Shown here piece by piece: positions 52,321-53,831 of a DNA stretch of 53,831 nt. Under the pieces are notes generated by a model. That model saw only the letters and a program-made list of their open reading frames with translations. It did not search any database and was not told where the DNA came from. Numbering within the stretch: position 1 is the first letter of the stretch; each line of letters begins with the position of its first letter. The translations under genes and the position numbers were made by a program. The DNA is from Bacteroidota bacterium (lineage in GTDB: Bacteria; Bacteroidota; Bacteroidia; Chitinophagales; Chitinophagaceae): NCBI GenBank assembly GCA_018267545.1, contig JAFDYG010000135.1, forward strand, positions 1 through 53,831, read 5' to 3'.

Positions 52321-53424
52321 CTAGGAGTGAGCGCTTGCGTCGAGTAATTCTTTCAGGTAGTCTCCCCAAATGCTAGGATTGGAGTGTGTTCCGTGACCGG
52401 AGGTCTTTTCGGTGATGGGGAGCAGGATATATCTTCCTTTTGGTACTTTCTTGATTTCGGTATCCAGTACGCCCATTTCGGGGGGATTGCATTCGTCGTC
52501 TGCGGAGTTGCAGGCGTAGAAAGTGCATTTGATCGTGTTCAGCTTGGGCTGGGGGTTATAGAAGCGGGAGGCTTCCATGGCGTAGATAAAGTCGTTGGCG
52601 TCCTGGCGGCGGATGAAGCCTTCTACGGCCTGGTCCCATGCGCGTTCGGATTGTTCGCGGGTGGGCATTCTTCTTTGCATCTGCCAGGGGCTGCTGGTCA
52701 TCCACATCATGGAAGTTTCTGCGCCGCGCAGACCCTGTGCGGGAGGCTCGGTGTATTCGCCATTTTTCCAGGCCGGGTCGTTCTTGATGCATTGGATAGC
52801 GGCGTAGCGGGTTTGACGGTTACGTCCGGCGATCTCGATGGGCAGGCTGGCGTTGGCCATGCAGGCGTCCATATAGTCCGGGTACATTTCGGCCCATACC
52901 CAGCAGTGCATAGCGCCCATGGAGGTGCCGATGATGAGACGAAGGTGATTGATGCCCATCTTTTCGGTCAGCACCTGGTGATCGGCCATTACCATATCGT
53001 CGTACGTGTACTTCGGGAACTTCATGTGCAAGCCGTCGCTGGGTTTGCTGGATTTACCGTGTCCGATGCCGTCGGGGAGGATGATAAAATATTTTGTGGC
53101 GTCGAGCATACCGCCTGCTTTGAACAGGTAGCCGCCGAAGCCCTGATTGACGAAGTTGTGGCTGTTTCCTGTGGTGCCGTGCATGATGTAGACGGCGTTG
53201 ATGACTTTGCCTGATGCGTCTTTTTTTGGTTTGCCGAAAGTCGTGTAATGGAGCTTTAGTGATGGCAAAGTTTCTCCGCTTTGGAACTTGTAGTCTTTGA
53301 GCTCATAATCTATTTCGGTAGAGTCGGGCAGGTTAAGCGGCGCTGATTGGAAGCGCTGCGCTTTCGATGAGAAGCTAGCCATCGCCAGGAATGAGATGAC
53401 TGCTAGTTTTGTAATCTTGTACAT
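52321..53424 (-). CDS. Exported alpha/beta hydrolase, MetX-like
   Basis: The 367-aa protein has a signal peptide (MYKITKLAVISFLAMASFSSKAQ). The hydrolase core contains VYIMHGTTGNSHNF, LPDGIGHGKSSKPSDG and the nucleophile elbow GTSMGAMH with Ser168. Asp in CNSADDECNPP and His in SGHGTHSNP complete the triad. Sequence order and the HYTTFGKP start are those of the homoserine O-acetyltransferase (MetX) superfamily. Export makes a role in methionine synthesis unlikely; a periplasmic esterase or acyltransferase is more probable. It diverges from the partial hydrolase gene at 53557. Confidence 0.9.
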   Translation of the reverse strand: MYKITKLAVISFLAMASFSSKAQRFQSAPLNLPDSTEIDYELKDYKFQSGETLPSLKLHYTTFGKPKKDASGKVINAVYIMHGTTGNSHNFVNQGFGGYLFKAGGMLDATKYFIILPDGIGHGKSSKPSDGLHMKFPKYTYDDMVMADHQVLTEKMGINHLRLIIGTSMGAMHCWVWAEMYPDYMDACMANASLPIEIAGRNRQTRYAAIQCIKNDPAWKNGEYTEPPAQGLRGAETSMMWMTSSPWQMQRRMPTREQSERAWDQAVEGFIRRQDANDFIYAMEASRFYNPQPKLNTIKCTFYACNSADDECNPPEMGVLDTEIKKVPKGRYILLPITEKTSGHGTHSNPSIWGDYLKELLDASAHS

Positions 53425-53531
53425 GCTGCAGATGGTTGATGATGAACTGTGAATGTATAGAATAAACCCTTAGGCTGGTTGACAAATTTTAATCCTGAGT
53501 TCACGGATTTTGCCTGTGGGATGGATGGGTG

Positions 53532-53539
53532 TATCTTTA
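53532..53539 (+). promoter_or_regulatory. Candidate -7 box TATCTTTA
   Basis: One mismatch (last base) to TAnnTTTG, 17 nt before the ATG at 53557. Confidence 0.4.
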
Positions 53540-53556
53540 ATTTCAAACAACGAAAT

Positions 53557-53831
53557 ATGAGAAAATTGCTATTTGTATTGGTTCTGGGGTTGGTCCTGGC
53601 GGGGTGTGGGCAGTCCGATAAGGGGGGGATTTCTTTGGGGGATTATTTTGTCAACCAGGATTCGGGGGTACAGAATGGAAACATCAAGCTAGTGCCGATT
53701 ACTACGCCCAAGGGGACATTCCGGGTTTGGACCAAGCGGTTTGGGAATAATCCGAAAATCAAGGTGCTGCTGTTGCATGGTGGTCCGGGCGGGACGCACG
53801 AGTTTTTCGAGTGTTTCGAGAATTTTCTACC
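53557..53831 (+). CDS. Proline iminopeptidase-like lipoprotein, N-terminal part
   Basis: The frame is open to the right edge (91 codons). It begins MRKLLFVLVLGLVLAGCGQS, a lipoprotein signal with Cys17. It then shows TPKGTFRVWTKRFGNN and VLLLHGGPGGTHEFFECF; the HGGPG motif is the oxyanion-hole signature of S33 prolyl iminopeptidases and related alpha/beta hydrolases. The catalytic Ser, Asp and His lie outside the window. It would be an envelope-anchored peptidase or esterase. Confidence 0.85.
   Translation, partial: MRKLLFVLVLGLVLAGCGQSDKGGISLGDYFVNQDSGVQNGNIKLVPITTPKGTFRVWTKRFGNNPKIKVLLLHGGPGGTHEFFECFENFL

Overview
The window looks like chromosomal DNA of a Bacteroidota bacterium, most likely from the Chitinophagaceae or a close relative. 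The evidence is a SusC/SusD pair behind an ECF sigma factor and FecR anti-sigma factor, a type B type-IX-secretion C-terminal domain, TAnnTTTG-type promoter boxes, no clear Shine-Dalgarno sequences, and several families common in this phylum (DUF1800/DUF1501, DUF2652, DUF2723, DUF3857, YXWGXW repeats). The + strand is visibly G-rich over C even across minus-strand genes, so it is probably the leading strand. No rRNA, tRNA, CRISPR array, insertion sequence or phage gene was seen.

Layout. 0-11.3 kb: a proline-rich partial ORF at the left edge, an unassigned 281-aa protein, a secreted M14 carboxypeptidase-like protein, then a + strand run of a TolB-propeller/amidohydrolase fusion, a T9SS cargo protein, a degenerate gluzincin-like protein and a DinB-like protein. 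11.3-21.6 kb: a minus-strand run of a DUF2723 (TMEM260-like) membrane glycosyltransferase, a MacB/FtsX permease, a GH36/GH27-clan hydrolase, an unknown secreted protein and an M48-like protease. 21.8-31.1 kb: a GH16 lipoprotein with a fascin-like tail and a beta-barrel partner, a Spy/LTXXQ protein, a DUF1800/DUF1501 pair, an MFS exporter with no clear start codon, a DUF2652 cyclase-like protein and a serine hydrolase. 31.4-34.5 kb: an exported Gfo/Idh/MocA oxidoreductase, a YXWGXW-repeat protein and a pectinesterase.

34.5-43.6 kb is the best-defined functional unit: ECF sigma, FecR, SusC, SusD, an endonuclease/exonuclease/phosphatase-family hydrolase and an NPP-like phosphodiesterase, closed by a strong terminator. 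It has a PUL layout, but the enzymes following SusD are phosphoesterases instead of glycosidases. This suggests uptake of a phosphodiester-containing substrate (inference). After it come a TIM-barrel sugar isomerase-like protein, an AT-richer two-gene module (DUF6934-like plus a 60-aa protein), a TIGR03118 lipoprotein, a diheme cytochrome c, a DUF3857/transglutaminase membrane protein, an unknown secreted protein, a MetX-like alpha/beta hydrolase and the start of a proline-iminopeptidase-like lipoprotein.

The most interesting system-level signals are the phosphoesterase SusCD locus, many candidate -7 boxes only 3-6 nt before the ATG (possible leaderless mRNAs), and two separate 18-bp perfect palindromes in promoter-type intergenic DNA. 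All family names come from reading motifs; no database search was run.
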